Assembly (NCBI RefSeq): GCF_004565465.1
Contig: NZ_SRHY01000014.1
Coordinates: 1-63,722, forward strand
DNA length: 63,722 bases
From: Lentibacillus salicampi
GTDB taxonomy: Bacteria > Bacillota > Bacilli > Bacillales > Amphibacillaceae
Direction: 5' to 3'
Shown: positions 63,212 through 63,722 of the stretch, piece by piece
How positions within the stretch are numbered: the stretch's first letter is position 1
Layout: each line of letters starts with the position of its first letter
Translations under genes and position numbers: made by a program
Notes under the pieces: generated by a model
What the model was told of the DNA's origin: nothing
The model's input: only the letters and a program-made list of their open reading frames with translations
Database searches by the model: none

Positions 63212-63328
63212 GCCTGGCGGCGTCCTACTCTTGCAGGGGTAAAACCCCAACTACCATCGGCGCTGGAGAGCTTAACTGCTGTGTTCGGCATGGGAACAGG
63301 TGTGTCCTCTCCGCTATTGCTACCAGAC
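63212..63328 (-). rRNA. rrf: 5S ribosomal RNA
   Basis: About 117 nt. Conserved blocks CCCATGCCGAACACAGCAG, TTAAGCTCTCCAGCGCCGAT and GGTAGTTGGGG plus closing GTCTGG...GCCAGGC ends are clear on the minus strand. Exact ends are +/- 2 nt. The 23S-5S spacer (63329-63471) holds no tRNA. Confidence 0.95.
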
Positions 63329-63471
63329 CTATATTGTTCTGCGCTATCTACAGAACGTATTATTTTTATAGACAAGCATTATTATAGGCATTTTTGATGA
63401 AAAATGCAAGGGATTTTTATCATTTGTACCCTAAAAACTAAATAAGAGAGCCATTCAACGGCCAAACGTTA

Positions 63472-63722
63472 GTTAAGTCCTCGATCGATTAGTATCCGTC
63501 AGCTTCACGTGTCACCACGCTTCCACCTCGGACCTATCCACCTCATCGTCTCTGAGGGATCTTACTCACTTTACATGATGGGAAGTTTCATCTTGAGGGG
63601 GGCTTCATGCTTAGATGCTTTCAGCACTTATCCTGACCACACGTAGCTACCCAGCCGTGCTCCTGGCGGAACAACTGGTACACCAGCGGTGTGTCCATCC
63701 CGGTCCTCTCGTACTAAGGACA
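63472..63722 (-). rRNA. rrl: 23S ribosomal RNA, 3' end only
   Basis: The last ~250 nt of 23S rRNA on the minus strand: the sarcin-ricin-downstream and helix 97-101 region, e.g. GTACGAGAGGACCGGGATGG and the end GATCGAGGACTTAACT. The gene continues beyond the right edge. Confidence 0.95.

Noticed and set aside
63329..63471. Search for tRNA genes in the 23S-5S spacer
   Set aside because: No cloverleaf or conserved T-loop sequence seen.

Overview
The window comes from a low-to-mid GC Bacillota genome. Gene order, protein sequences and cis-regulatory elements (CtsR boxes, a cysteine T-box, an L10 leader) point to the family Bacillaceae. Closest in feel are the halophilic Virgibacillus/Lentibacillus/Oceanobacillus relatives, but the genus is inferred. 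Almost everything is on the minus strand, so transcription runs from high to low coordinates. The bulk is the large translation/transcription supercluster, running from an rRNA operon and the ctsR stress operon down to rplM-rpsI.

Layout from high to low coordinates: 3' end of 23S rRNA and 5S rRNA with a strong terminator (63.7-63.1 kb); a decayed IS91-like transposase and a repeat-rich zone (63.1-61.1 kb); an mgtC/sapB-family membrane gene; the heat-shock operon ctsR-mcsA-mcsB-clpC with CtsR operator; radA; a PIN/TRAM membrane protein (yacL); gltX; a Cys-specific T-box; cysE-cysS-mrnC-rlmB-rae1(yacP); sigH-rpmG-secE-nusG; rplK-rplA; rplJ-rplL with an L10 leader; ybxB; rpoB-rpoC; ybxF-rpsL-rpsG-fusA-tuf; the S10-spc-alpha operon rpsJ through rplQ; ecfA1-ecfA2-ecfT-truA; then rplM-rpsI. 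Compared with the Bacillus subtilis order, map is missing between adk and the KOW gene. disA is missing between radA and yacL, and ispD-ispF are missing between yacL and gltX.

The lowest 7.5 kb is an integrated, phage-like genetic element placed directly behind rpsI. It has a tyrosine integrase with three 11-bp iterons beside it, a repressor plus ImmA-type protease facing a Cro-like/excisionase-like early operon, a DnaD-type replisome organizer, a DnaC-type helicase loader, several small unknown proteins, an ArpU-type late regulator, and three small membrane proteins. It continues past the left edge of the window, so only one end is visible.

The most unusual feature is the load of short non-coding repeats in the intergenic gaps of these highly expressed operons. 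At least four families can be recognised by eye: (1) 0.2-0.5 kb elements ending in ATAAACTGCGACGTA inverted repeats, 3 copies; (2) 50-260 bp elements ending in GTTCAAAAAG/CTTTTTGAAC, 5 copies, all in the same orientation relative to transcription; (3) a ~75 bp hairpin repeat, 3 copies; (4) ~200 bp elements with GGGCGCT termini, 2 copies. Several lie inside mRNA leaders. They separate the cysteine T-box from cysE by over 500 nt and the L10 attenuator from rplJ by over 200 nt. They also occupy the site where ispD-ispF would be expected.
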